The position numbers and the translations under genes are program-made. The notes under the pieces are model-generated. The model was not told the origin of the DNA and searched no databases. It saw nothing but the letters and a program-made list of their open reading frames with translations. Of a stretch of 64,000 nt of DNA, positions 34,535-45,431 are shown piece by piece. The DNA comes from Triatoma infestans (lineage: Eukaryota; Arthropoda; Insecta; Hemiptera; Reduviidae). Positions within the stretch are counted from its first letter, which is position 1, and each line of letters starts with the position of its first letter. The stretch covers positions 1-64,000 of the forward strand of contig JAAEAF010006182.1 of assembly GCA_011037195.1 (NCBI GenBank), written 5' to 3'.

Positions 34535-34820
34535 ACACGTTAGTCTAGTGGCTTGCAACTCCTTTCGTGCAAGAATTCAGGGTTCGATTCCCGTGAAAAC
34601 AAAGTCGGTGCTGAACCCAGCATTGTGATAAAAAGTGGGAAGCTACAGTTAGTAGCGCCCTAGTCAGCGAAGGCCGGAATTAATGGCGTGGGAAATGCGG
34701 CGTGCTTACCACACGCTCCTCCTCCATTCAAATCGCCGTCTGGTAAGACTTGGCCCATCATGGACTGTTCCGCCATAGGTTTAGGGGGTTGAACACATTA
34801 ATAAAGAGTAAATTTATTTT
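34535..34820 (+). mobile_element. tRNA-derived SINE
   Basis: A-box-like TTAGTCTAGTGGCTTGCAAC and B box GGTTCGATTCCCG, then a GC-richer body (CGAAGGCCGGAATTAATGG, TGCTTACCACACGC) ending AATAAAGAGTAAATTT. Target duplication not evident. It differs in body from the SINEs at 14342 and 37631. Confidence 0.75.
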
Positions 34821-34824
34821 AATA

Positions 34825-35260
34825 TGGATTTTTAAAGTTATTATATTTTATATATTACTTATATGTATTTTTTAAATCGTGCAACAATTAAATCTCGAAT
34901 ACGCATGCCACCTTCATATTTCTCAACAATCTCGTTTTTTCCAGTTCCATTGTGTACGTTTTTGCAATTCATGGTTAATAAAGAAAATAAAAGTTTACTT
35001 AAAAATTAAAATCAGCAAAAATTTAACAAAGTTATAAACCGTAGCACCGCCAAGGGGGATTAATTAATGAATAGTGTAGATATCATAGTGTTACTTGTTC
35101 ATAGATGGCGCATATAATTGAATTAAGTCGTTTACCGAACAAAAGTAGTATAACAAGCAAAATTTGTTTCGTCCAAACAGGACGTATTCCGAATTGGACG
35201 TATTCTAAAGCAGACGTGTACCGAGGTACCATTGTATAATAAGTTAGGTAGCGAGAGAAA
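34825..35260. other. Spacer, nothing recognised
   Basis: No coding region or matching repeat. Confidence 0.4.
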
Positions 35261-35732
35261 CATATAGGGTGTCCCATTTAAAAACGGGCCACTTTTGAAA
35301 TAACTCTTAAACGAAGTAACATATCTAAAAAGTAAACATAGCGTTTGTTGAAGTATTTTTGTTCTAGTTTATGATGGTGTTAATATTTTTTTATTTTATC
35401 GCTGCCTTACTCCTTAAATCGGTGATTGAATGTGGCGATTTTCTTTTGACACCAGCATTTACTATTGTACAGAAAACTATTAAAAACAATGTAGCAAAAT
35501 GCCGTTAATTTCACTTCAATATAACAAACTGTTGCCGTGATATTCAATCTTAAAGATTAAATTTTCGTCGTTTTTTTCTTCCTACTTTTCTATTTCTTAA
35601 ACTAAAATTAAAAGCGAATTTTCTTATTAATTTCGAATAAATAAGAGAGTTCAAATGCTGATAAAACTTAAAAGCTATTTTAAAACCATAAATGGCTTAA
35701 AAATCTGGTAAAAACATCATTAAGAAATATAC

Positions 35733-35972
35733 AAACGGCTTCCTCGGCTTAAACGGCACAAGCGAAGTCGCTGCCCAACATCTGAAGTTGCTAATCGTAT
35801 CATGTCTGCCGGAATTTCTAAGCAGGTTTGGATTAAGTCTTCACTAAGTGCGTGTAGAGTTGTTGATTCCTTGGCATACATTTTCTCTTTGAGATATCCC
35901 CAAAGTAAGAAATCAAGGGCGGTTAAATCTGGCGATCTGGAAGGCCAGCTTATCGGTCCCTGTCTCCCGATC
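35733..35972 (-). pseudogene. Transposase C-terminal fragment, left arm
   Basis: Reads GRQGPISWPSRSPDL, TALDFLLWGYLKEKMYAKES, LHALSEDLIQTCLEIPADMI and RLATSDVGQRLRL on the minus strand. It keeps the region around the last catalytic acid of the DDE domain and the C terminus. Confidence 0.75.
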
Positions 35973-36125
35973 CATTGGTTACTACAAATCTGGCCTTGCA
36001 GATCGCCAGATTTAAGCCCTCTTGTTTTTTTTTCTTTGACGATATCTTAATTTATACCAAGAAACCAACTACTCCAGAAGCACCTGGAGAAGACTTAATC
36101 CAATCCAAGCCGAGGAACTCATTTT
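35970..36125 (+). pseudogene. Transposase C-terminal fragment, right arm
   Basis: Plus strand: IWPCRSPDLSPLVFF, then after a frame change TKKPTTPEAPGEDLIQ. Homologous to the left-arm fragment, opposite orientation, more damaged. Confidence 0.65.
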
Positions 36126-36435
36126 GAATATTTTTTTAACGATTTTTGTAAATAAACTGGCAAATTGTTTTGTTTTAATGATGTTTTATCTGATTTTTAA
36201 GCCCCTTATGGCTTTAAAATAGCTTTTAAGTTTTATCAGCATTGAACTCTCTTATTGACTCAAAATTAATAAAAGAAATCCGCTTTTAATTTTAGTTTAT
36301 GAAACAGAAAAGTAGGGAAAAAAAACGACGAAAATTGAATCGTTATGGTTGATTATCTCGACAACGGTTTGTTATATTGAAGTAACGGCATTTTTCTTCA
36401 CTTTTTTAGTAGTTTTCAATACAATAGTAACAAGT

Positions 36436-36450
36436 GGGGGGGGGGGGGGG
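36436..36450. repeat. Homopolymer of 15 G
   Basis: Uninterrupted G run within the right arm of the palindromic transposon. The left arm has no matching C run. Confidence 0.95.
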
Positions 36451-36624
36451 CAAAAGGGAATTGCTACTTTCAACCACCGATTTCAGGTGTAAGGCGGCAA
36501 TGAAATCAAATAACATTAACACCATCACAAATACTTCAACAAATGTTATGGTTACTTTTTTGATATCTTTCTTCGTTTAAGAGTTATTTGAAAAGTGGCC
36601 TGTTTAAATGAGACACCCTGTATA

Positions 36625-36830
36625 TAGACAGTCAGACTGGTGATGAGAAGGTAGTAGATAGGTTGCTGACTGGTTATAAACTGTTGAGAAACTGGTCGTA
36701 AACTTTCTTGAACTGTACTGTGCCCTCTATTTATAAGAATTGAACTATTCCATCCCAGTCTGGCTTAGATGGGGGGAGTAACTAACTTTTTGGATTCATT
36801 TTTGTGCTTCCGCGCTCTTCGGATCCTATG
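36625..36830 (-). repeat. LTR-like fragment related to repeat Y and the TRIMs
   Basis: Minus strand: AAGCCAGACTGGGATGG followed by a TTATAAATAGAGG box; the plus strand continues CTCTTCGGATCCTAT as in the Y copy near 20240. Confidence 0.45.
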
Positions 36831-36834
36831 AATC

Positions 36835-37275
36835 TTTATGAATTACAGTTAATTAAATAATTATTAAAACACAGACTGTTGTATTTTGTTAAAATACATG
36901 AGGGAAATTAATCATTATAATATGACACTATGAAAATTCAATATTAACTGATCTTGAAATGTAACTGGTATTTTTCCATACATCGATTCAAGTGCTTATA
37001 TACTTCCAATGAATATCATCTCTACTTTTAAAACTAAATGAAATATTCGCTAATTATAAAACCATTAATCTTACTTAACAAGTTGTTATATTTTATTTTA
37101 TTATTATTATTTTTTTTTTTTTCACTCTTTTATTATATAGGTATGTGTAAATGAAAGCAAAAAAAAAAAAAAAAATCTGGTATGACACGATTGTATCATA
37201 CTGCACTTAAAAAATAGGACAAATTTCCATTAAACATTAAATTTTGATTCATTTGTCGTAACACAAAAATATAAA
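36835..37275. other. AT-rich spacer
   Basis: Poly(T) and poly(A) runs at about 37110-37175; nothing else. Confidence 0.45.
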
Positions 37276-37280
37276 AAAAT

Positions 37281-38501
37281 CTGGTATGAAACACTCACAC
37301 AACTTTCTCTTACTCCAGTTTTCAAAATTGTAATTGACAAATTTTAGAGTTTTGTATATCAAATTTGATGAAATTCGTTGGAATTCCTCGAAAACTGAAA
37401 AAAAAAAAAAAATGTACAGTAAAAGCGCACTTCCGGTTTACTAATTTTCTTGAAACGTGAAACTTTTAGACGTCTATTTATTTGTAATTTATTTCGTTTG
37501 GATGGTAGAATTGTACAATCAATTTATAATAGCAGTTTAGAGAAAAACATAATCCCACCACTCCTCCAAAACTGCCTTTATATGAATTTTGCCGGAGAAA
37601 TGTTTTAAATAAAAGTTGTAGATCTTTGTAAATAAAAGTAAAGTAAAGTAATGCCTATTTTTTCAGGCGGGCTTAACGTCCAACTACCAAATTAGGTGTC
37701 GTGGACGGGGGCGGAAGCACTTACTTTACTATGAACATTTTTTAAACAAATATAAATTTTAGCAGTTATACGCTGGACTCGAAATGGGGTCCTCCCACTT
37801 ACAAGTCCACGCTCATAACCACTACACCAACACCCGCCCCAGTAGATCTTTGTATGTACAGTAGATATGGCTAGTTTGAAGAAATCTTCGGAGCCATTTT
37901 TGAGAAAAGCGCAAGAAAAAAATAGGTAACAGTAAATTGAAAAATGTATTACTGAAAAACCTATTCCGCTCATCCGATTTTTATCAAATTCGGAATTTCA
38001 ACAACACATTTAGTTATAAATAATATTATTTAGATGGCAGAATTGTATAATAAACTGAAATAGCACTTTAAATGGTAACCTAACCTCCAAAAGTGCCCTT
38101 AAATGAATTTTCCTGGAGAAATGATTTAAGTAAAAGTTGTAGCTCTTTGTATGTGTAGTTGATACAGGAAGTTGAAAGAAAATCGTCTGAACTATTTTTA
38201 AGAAAATCAAAAAAAAAAAAAACTAGTAAAGTGGAACCTTCCGGGTTAGGAATTTTGACAGATAACGTACTGTCAGATCCCATTGTGATACCTAAACGGA
38301 ATATCAAGTTTCAATTTTCTACGGTTTTTCATTTTTGAGCTATGCTGTTTACACACACACACACACACACACACAGATAATTTGCTAAAAACCACTTTTT
38401 TGGAGTATGGGGACCTCAAAACGGTTATTTCCGGTGGAAACTCGATATCGAAAATTTGGCACGATTGCAATACTTTCTCTTAATAGGAGTAAGAGAAAGT
38501 A
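37281..38501 (+). repeat. Repeat H, full-length reference copy
   Basis: Both termini are present. The 5' end is ATCTGGTATGAAACACTC followed by ACTTTCTCTTACTCC about 10 bp on. The 3' end is the hairpin ACTTTCTCTTAATAGGAG with AGTAAGAGAAAGT. The 15-mer near the 5' end is the exact reverse complement of GGAGTAAGAGAAAGT at the 3' end. Inside are three units of about 270-315 bp, a (CA)n microsatellite (38350-38376) and the conserved ACCACTTTTTTGG, GGGGACCTCAAAACGG and CGAAAATTTGGCACGATTGC. The SINE at 37631-37841 sits in the first unit; without it and its duplication the copy is about 1 kb. Confidence 0.9.
37631..37841 (-). mobile_element. tRNA-derived SINE with perfect 13-bp target duplication
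   Basis: The minus-strand head has GTGTAGTGGTTATGAGCG (A-box region) and ATTTCGAGTCCAGCG (B box). The tail is an ACTTT repeat ending TTTATT at 37631. GTAGATCTTTGTA occurs at 37618-37630 and 37842-37854. Removing the SINE and one copy restores an uninterrupted H unit (compare GTAGATCTTTGTATG in other copies), which proves the insertion. Confidence 0.92.
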
Positions 38502-38504
38502 AAA

Positions 38505-38805
38505 AGGTGGTTATTCTTATTAAAATATAAATAAGTATAGAGGAAGTCTCTCTCTATTAATTATTTTCTCGCTACCATTATTCTCAAATATCATTATACT
38601 AGTATAAAGTCCTTGTAGTTAGTGTTTCTATTCATTATACCAGTGTTCAGTGGATCCTACAAGTTTTATATCTTACCTCCCAAATTAGCTCTAATTCTCT
38701 CCTTCTCAATCTACCATAAAGCATATTTAAAATTGAAAAACAAATAAAATTTTGAAATATAATTTTAAGTTTTAAAAGTTTCTACGGATAAAATTTGTTC
38801 ATAAT
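38505..38805. other. Spacer
   Basis: No coding region or matching repeat. Confidence 0.4.
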
Positions 38806-38810
38806 TGAAT

Positions 38811-40740
38811 GTATTTTTTTTTTTTTTTTTTTTTAACTTTATTCATGCTACAATCAGCGCGATAGCACTGACACTCCAAAACTTCATAAAATTGACTCTC
38901 TTCACTTGAGACGAGATCACGTGGTTATTGTCTTTTAAAACATCAAGAAGGGTTATTAGGATGTGTTCAGGAAGACAGGTGTTGAACTAAAGGATTTTTG
39001 CGAGTCTGTAGGTTAGCATGGAATTTTCTGCAACGGATTTGGGCAACTTGAGGAATGAACGGTATATTAAGATCAATGTAGACTTTGGGAGATGAGAGTC
39101 TTGGAGAAATGCGGGGAAGGGACACGCAGGGGTGCCCGCAAGCTAAAAGATTTATAAAAGCAAGTAAGCAGGGAATTTCGCAGTATCTCCTGTCCCTCAG
39201 TAGGACAGGTCTGAGGACCTTGGTGGGGGTAGTGACTGGAGACACTTGGGTGTCCAGTCACTTGTTTAACATAGGGAGGACGTCAAGTCCCATTTGCCAG
39301 AACTGCGACGACGGAGTTAGGGAAACGGTGTATCTGTACTTTTGTCAGTGGCCCCGTTTCGCTGGTACTAGGTTTCGCGTATTTGGGAGGACACCACTCT
39401 CGCAGGATTGCCTGGGCGAGTTAGAGTTTAGGGATATCTTGGGATATTGCAGACTAACCGGTAAGCTACCGGGGGAGATTAATTAAGAGAATATGGGGGG
39501 GTATCAGGGAGATAAAAGCCACATAGGCTTAGGTCCCACGCCATTAGGCACCCGGAATAATAGTAATAATATGATCAGTGTATATGGTTCAGTAGGAGAC
39601 GTAAAAAGGAGCGTTTACAATGTTACGGAGCATTCTGAATTGTAGGGATTGGAGTCTTTGGAGATTTGAGCGTTTGGTAGAATCCCATACGCCCAGATAG
39701 GCTTTAAAATAGATGTATAAATTAGAGTCTTTTGTTGTCTAGAGAGAGAGTTTAGATCTGTTGCCCAGTAGTCTTTTAAGTTGTCGAAAGCGTCTGTTTA
39801 GTTCTATTCTTTTAAGTCGTATATGAGATTGCAGGTAAGTCTTTGGTGTAAGTAAAGCCCAAGAAAGCGGGCAACGTTGACTACTGGTAAGGGAATTAAG
39901 TTGTAGTAGACTGTGGGAAGTGTAGTGCGACGTAGAGTGAAGGTAATGTTTTGGGACTTATTTTCATTAACTTAAATGATCCATTTTGTAAACAATTTTC
40001 TAGGGAGAAAAGGTGGGTTTGTAGACTTCTATGGGCTGTTACAGGATCATTAGTGGTAGACAGAATTACAGTATAAACTGCCTAGGTGAGAAGAATGGTA
40101 TCTATATATCTGGATATAGTCTTTTGTTGTCTAGGGAAAGTTTAGATCTGTTGTCCAGTAGTCTTTTAAGTTGTCAAAAGTGTCTGTTTAGTTCTATTTT
40201 TTTAAGTCGTTTATGAGGATTCCAGGTAAGTCTTCGGTCTAATTAAGCCCAAGATAGCGAGCAACGTTGTCCACTGATAAGGGAATTAAGTTGTAGTAGG
40301 CTGGGGGAATAGTAATGCGTCGAAGAGTGAAGATAATGTTTTGAGACTTGATTTCATTAAGTTTAATGATCCATTTTGTAAACCAATTTTCTAGGAAGAG
40401 AGGTGGGTTTGTAGATTTCTATGGGCTGTTACGGGATCATTATTGGTAGACAGGATTGCAGTATCACCTGCATAGGTGAGAAGGATGGTATCAGGATGTG
40501 TTGGGATGTTTACAGTGTATAATGAGTAAAGAATAGGACCTACAATGCTGCCTTACGGCATTCTAGCTTCGATATGATTGAAAGTAGAGAAGGATGATCC
40601 GATTGTACTTGAAAATACCTATCGGATAAGTAGGATTTTAGGATGAGGTAGTAGGTGGCTGGAAGGATGCCCTTAAGTTTCCAGAGCAGCCTGGGGTGCT
40701 TAATTTCCCAATAACGCCATAATTGAATTTCCCAATAACG
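38811..40740 (-). pseudogene. Second Jockey-like element: RT remnant with internal duplication and an inserted LINE tail
   Basis: A T run at about 38811-38834 marks the 3' poly(A). Next to it, the minus strand reads SPKVYIDLNIPFIPQVAQIR and FHANLQTRKNPLVQHLSS, the Jockey ORF2 C terminus. Beyond the R1-like insertion (39081-39572) the RT continues: about 40690-40440 gives ARMP-stop-GSIVGPILYSLYTV and TYAGDTAILSTN, then LENWFTKWIIKLNE. The PQGS motif has a stop and the catalytic YADD has become YAGD. About 39726-40102 and 40118-40492 are tandem copies of the same RT segment (period about 390 bp). The 5' half of ORF2 and ORF1 are absent. Confidence 0.82.
39081..39572 (+). pseudogene. R1-like LINE tail inserted in the Jockey-like copy
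   Basis: The open frame 39085-39486 reads SQYLLSLSRTGLRTLVGVVT, then SHLFNIGRTSSPICQNCDDG, ETVYLYFCQWPRFAGTRFRV and ELEFRDILGYCRLTGKL. This is the post-RNase H Cys motif (C-x2-C ... ETVxHFLCxCPxFA) of R1/I-type elements with the second Cys pair partly lost. The end is AATAATAGTAATAATA. GATCAATGTA (39071-39080) and GATCAGTGTA (39573-39582) look like the target duplication with one mismatch. Confidence 0.75.
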
Positions 40741-40744
40741 CCAT

Positions 40745-41630
40745 AATTGAATTAAAATTAATTAATTATTTATTTATTTTTTGGTATAAAATGTAGCCAT
40801 AATTCCAAAAGCAAAGGAGATATTTAATTACTTCATTCATCTCCCTTACTGTCTTACGGGTAAATTAGGGTAATGAAGCAGGTGGTAATCCTGTAATTAA
40901 GTGGAGCACACTTAAGCTTAAATAGAAAGTCTCTTTTACAAGGAAGCTCTACTGTTTTTTGCTTTTTTTTTTTTCTTTTGTTTTATGCGGGTATAAAAAA
41001 GATAGACAAAAAAGTAATTTTTAAAGCCAGTGTCACACTGGCTTTAAAATTTAATGAAATTTATATAACGAACGCAATTATGCGTAATAATTCAATCTGA
41101 TTAGGAATTTTTGGTTCAGATAAATCTAAGAAAATCTGCAAAATCGCGAGAAACTACTATATCCAACGTTTTTTAAACAGGTGTGCGTGCATTGCCAGAA
41201 ACATTTCTATTAAATCTGATCTATTAAATTCCCAACAATTCCAAACAGTAACTTCATGCAAGTTTATATATACAGTTTGAAATATACAGTTTTTTGCACT
41301 TTTATGGTGAAGGCAATGGCAATGAAAATTTAATTCGATTTCAGTTACATAAAAAACAACGTTAAACAAAGAAATGATTTGACTATTGATATGTATACTG
41401 GGAATAACATATTTATATTTCCATCTGTTCTACAAGAAATCATAGAACATGAAGGAAATAAGTGTGATATAAAACATGTTAGTTAACTGGCCAGTTTGGG
41501 CTTTAAGTGCAGTATCATTGTACAATGGAATTACAACGTTATTTCATTGATAAATGTTTCATTGAACAATGAATGGGGGTCCAATAAAACGTTCCTATAT
41601 TCAAAACCTCTACATCCTTTAAATCAACTA
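40745..41630. other. AT-rich spacer
   Basis: No coding region; a short tandem (CCCAATAACGCCATAATTGAATT twice) at about 40707-40752 lies at the border of the Jockey remnant. Confidence 0.4.
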
Positions 41631-41641
41631 ATCATTCATAG

Positions 41642-42469
41642 GATGTAGTGGTTCGTTTCGCAGAGCTGGAAAGCATCAGAGGTATTTTCCATGATAGCCT
41701 GCTTCTTCTTTGTGGTCATCGACCGGTTTTGGGCGTTCACCCATTTTCAGCATGGATATGTCAAACAGTGTGATAACACAGATTTGCATAGAGCAAATTC
41801 AATTTACCCACTGACTGGTGTTTTAAATGTATCTTATTAAATGCCTTTAACTAGGTCAAGAGGAGTAGGGTGATGGTACTGGGTGGGAAAAATGCCTGCG
41901 TGGAAGGCGTGAGTGAATGGTGAAGATTGAAATGCAAATATGTTTAGTGTCGTCGAACAACCTGCTTATATATATTGTTTGATTATTTCGTTGAACAATA
42001 TTATTTGTTTATCTATACTATCTTACGGTCATACAACTCGTAATCTGCCCTTAATTGTCAGTGACTATTTCACAGCAGCCCACGGCTGACGCAGTTATTT
42101 CGCGCAATTATAAATAAATAAATAACTATCATAATAATATACTATTATGGACATTTAATTGTTAACTGTAAGGTGAGTCCCCCTCTAACAGCGAAGTTTA
42201 AGATGTAGACCCCCACGTGTTGAATGTTTCCACTTTTAAGAAAAGTATGCCCTTTTAAAGACCCAAACATGTGTTCTTTTCCCACCGAGATACCATCACC
42301 CTACCCCTCTTAACTAGTTAAGGCATTTAACAAATACGTTTAAAAAATCAGTCAGTGTGTAAACTGAATTTTTGTTCTGTGCAAGTCTGTGTTATTACAC
42401 TGTTTGGCAAACGCAAAACGGTTGATGACCACAAAAAGAAGCAGTCTATCACGGAAAATATCTCTGATG
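41642..42469. mobile_element. Foldback element M, full length, with 9-bp target duplication
   Basis: CATTCATAG flanks the unit at 41633-41641 and 42470-42478. The arms start CATCAGAGGTATTTTCC on the left (about 30 bp in from the edge) and end GGAAAATATCTCTGATG on the right. They stay complementary through GTGGTCATCGACCGG, TTGCATAGAGCAAATTC, GTGTTTTAAATG and TACTGGGTGGGAAAA, roughly 280 bp. No ORF inside. Long terminal inverted repeats plus a 9-bp duplication fit a non-autonomous Mutator-like (MULE) or generic foldback element; no transposase supports either. Confidence 0.75.
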
Positions 42470-42479
42470 CATTCATAGA

Positions 42480-42940
42480 GACCTTTAAATTCCTTCTTTT
42501 TTTTTCAGTCTAGATGCCAGAACCTGATATAAAAAATTCCATCTATCTCCAGCAATCCCATTCTAATCCTTTAATCCGCCATCTATCAGGCCGCACTATT
42601 GTGATACTCCCCCCCCCCTCTCAGGCATTTAAAATGCCGATTGCCTCGTGATTTTTTTTTTCTTCGTAAATGACGAAAGCAATTAGCTCTGTTTACCCAT
42701 CTTTAGATGGGTTATCTTCTCCCCCATGGTAAGTACATGTGCGCGAATGTTGCATGTTTAAGTGTTTGCTGTGTTATCATTGTTATTTATAGCGTGAGAA
42801 TCGCTGGTGTAACAATATCAAAGAAATAAATAAATAAAACATTCTCTTATTTTGATGAGAGCACTACTTAAACCTATTTAAATAGCTAAAAAAAAATCTC
42901 GATGTTAAATAATCAAATAATAAAGTATAATACACGGTTC
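42480..42940. other. Unassigned sequence
   Basis: A run of C at about 42609-42617; no ORF or known repeat. Confidence 0.4.
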
Positions 42941-42942
42941 AC

Positions 42943-43130
42943 TTTCTCTTACTGGTGTAAGAGGAAGCATTTTTATCATGTCAAATAATCAAAATAAGTT
43001 TTTATTGCAGTGTATATTTTGTTGAGTTTTATTCTCTGAGTTAGGAAAAACTATTTTAAGAGAATGGTGAATAAAATATTTTTAAAAAAGCAAAAACAGT
43101 TCAAATTTTATATTCCGTTCGAATAGCACC
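42943..43130 (-). repeat. Degraded repeat H 3' end
   Basis: TTCACTTTCTCTTACTGG with GTAAGAGGAAGC, ATCATGTCAAATAATC, then AGTTCAAATTTTATATTCCG. Confidence 0.55.
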
Positions 43131-43293
43131 ACCCTACTGTCAAGAAGTACAAAACCCATCAACCCTAACATTTTAAGTCCAATTTTAACGCTAGAGACAA
43201 AACTAGCCGTGTAAAGCCTCACACTTAAAACGAGGCTTCGCGTACTGACTAGTAAACAGTAAAAATTGAACCAACAAATAATAAATAAATAAA

Positions 43294-44183
43294 AAATCTG
43301 GTGTGATACACTCAGACAACTTTCTCTTAGTTCAGTTTTCAATCAGTGTTTGACAAATTTTCTAGTTAATGAACCAAATTAATGAAATTCATCGTAAACT
43401 GAAGAAAACTGTTCAGTAAAAGCACACTTCCGGTTTACTAATTTTCTTGAAACTCGAAATTTTGGCCATCTATTTATTTCTAATTAATTCAGTTTGGTTG
43501 ATAGAATTGTATAATCAACTATGATAGCGCTTTAGTGAAAAACATAACCCCACCACTCCCTTAAAAGTGCCCTTAAATGAATTTTCCCAGAGAAATATTT
43601 TAAATAAAAGTTCTACATCATCGTATGTGTAGTTTATATAAGAAGTTTCAAGAAAATTATCGTGACCATTCTTGAGAAAATCGCGAAAAAGTGAAAAAAA
43701 AAAAAAAATCATTTAATAAAGTGGTAAAGTAAACACACTTCCAGTTATCCGATTTTTTTTCAAACTTGGAATTTCAACAACATATTTAATTCTTATTAAC
43801 ATTATTTAGATGACAGAATTGTATAATAAAGTGAAACAGCACTTTAGAGGAAACCATAATCCTCTCCTCCCCCAAAAGTGCTCTTAATTAAATTTTCCCG
43901 TGGAAATGTTCTAATTAAAAGTTGTAGCGAATTGTATGTGTAGTTGATGTAGAAAATTCGAAGGAAATCGTTGCAACAAAGTAAAAAAAAATAAAACTAG
44001 TAACTAGTAGTACTTTCGGTTGAGGAATTTTGACAGATAACGTGGGGTCGGATCCCATAGTACAGATCCCAAAACCAAATAACAAGTTCAAGTCTAAAAA
44101 ACGGATATTTCCGATGAAAACTCGATATTGAAAATTTGACACGATTACAATACTTCCTCTTACTAGGAGTAGGAGAAAGTAAT
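43294..44183 (+). repeat. Repeat H copy, both termini present
   Basis: Starts ATCTGGTGTGATACACTC with CTTTCTCTTAGTTC and ends CTTCCTCTTACTAGGAG with TAGGAGAAAGT. Three units; the microsatellite segment is deleted. Confidence 0.85.
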
Positions 44184-44189
44184 AATAAA

Positions 44190-44650
44190 TGCTAGGAATA
44201 CGAAGCATCCAAAATATTTAGCATAGTCTATATAACTCAGGCAGTTTTACTGATAAGTATATAGTTTATAATTACATCATTTGCATACACTTTCAATATT
44301 AAGTTATATTAATTCACTATGATATTTGTATAAATATTAATTATTAATATTTATTTATTTTTCCATATTTTTTCATGATTGTATTCCGAAATATTCTTAT
44401 AATTTGCATGGAGAATAGGATGTTGCAAGTCAAAATATTTTTGGTCGTTTTTATTTGAATAAAAACACGCTGGGTTATTTTTATTAAATACGTAAAATAA
44501 AAATAAAAAAATGATAAAATACCGGATTTATTATTACCAACCATGCAAATCGACTTCAAGAGGATTTTTTACCCTTTTTTTTATAAACCGAAGAGAATTT
44601 ATTAATTTTTTTTTTTGTAAATAACCATTATTTTTACATCCAAATTAAAA
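44190..44650. other. AT-rich spacer
   Basis: Nothing recognised. Confidence 0.4.
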
Positions 44651-44654
44651 ATAT

Positions 44655-45430
44655 TACTTTTTACATTCTCTTACACCTAAGTAAGAGGAAATATTGTAAT
44701 CGTGTCAAATTTTCGATATCGATTTTTTACCGGAAATATACGTTTTGAGGTCCCCTGTGTCCAAAAAAGTGGTTTTTAGCAAATGGTCTATGTGTGTGTG
44801 TGTGTGTGTGTGAACAGCATTGCTCAAAAATAGAAAAATCGTAGAATGTTGAAACTTGATATTCCGTTTTGGTATCACCATGGGATCCGACAGTAGGTTA
44901 TTTCTGTCAAAATGCCTCAACCGAAAATCCACTTTACTGAATAATTTTTTTTACTTTCTTGCGATTTTCTCAAAAATGGCTCTGACGATTTTCTTGAAAC
45001 TTGGTATATCAACTTCATATACAAAAATCTACAACTTGTATTTGCAACATTTCTCTGAAAATATTCATTTAAGGGCACTTTTGGTGGAGGGTTTGGGTTA
45101 AGTTTTCCTCGAAAGTGCTACTTTAATTTTTTAGTTTACTCTACAAGTCTGTCATCTAAATAATATTAATTAAACAATTCTACCAACTAAATAATATTAA
45201 TTAGAATTAAATATGTTGTTGAAATTCCGGATGACCGGAAGTACGTTTTTACTGAAATGTATCTGCTATTTTCTCCGAAAAGGTTCCAACGATTTTCTTT
45301 AAACTAGTAATGTGAACTACACATATAATGTGCAACAGCTTTTAATAAAAACAGTTCTCCGGTTAAACTCATATAAGGGAGCTTTTTGGATAGGGGTAGA
45401 ATTATATTTACCTCTAAAGTGCTAATTCAA
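44655..45430 (-). repeat. Repeat H copy truncated next to an M element
   Basis: Hairpin ATTCTCTTACACCTAAGTAAG, a GT microsatellite (44790-44812), TTGAAACTTGATATTCCG, then two units up to CTCTAAAGTGCTAATTC. Confidence 0.8.
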
Positions 45431-45431
45431 T

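Larger units (their letters stand above)
35266..36620. mobile_element. Inverted-dimer DNA transposon remnant (IS630/mariner-type transposase ends head to head)
   Basis: Both ends carry the same terminus in opposite orientation: AGGGTGTCCCATTTAAA at 35266 and the complement TTTAAATGAGACACCCT at 36603-36619, next to TATA-like sequence. The arms stay complementary for about 450 bp (for example CTTAAACGAAG near the left end against CTTCGTTTAAG near the right end). The centre holds two divergent transposase C termini pointing outward: minus strand IGRQGPISWPSRSPDLTALD then FLLWGYLKEKMYA; plus strand IWPCRSPDLSPLVFF. The WPxRSPDLxPLDFxLWG block belongs to the DDE region of IS630/Tc1/mariner-type transposases. 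No complete transposase can be made. Confidence 0.75.
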
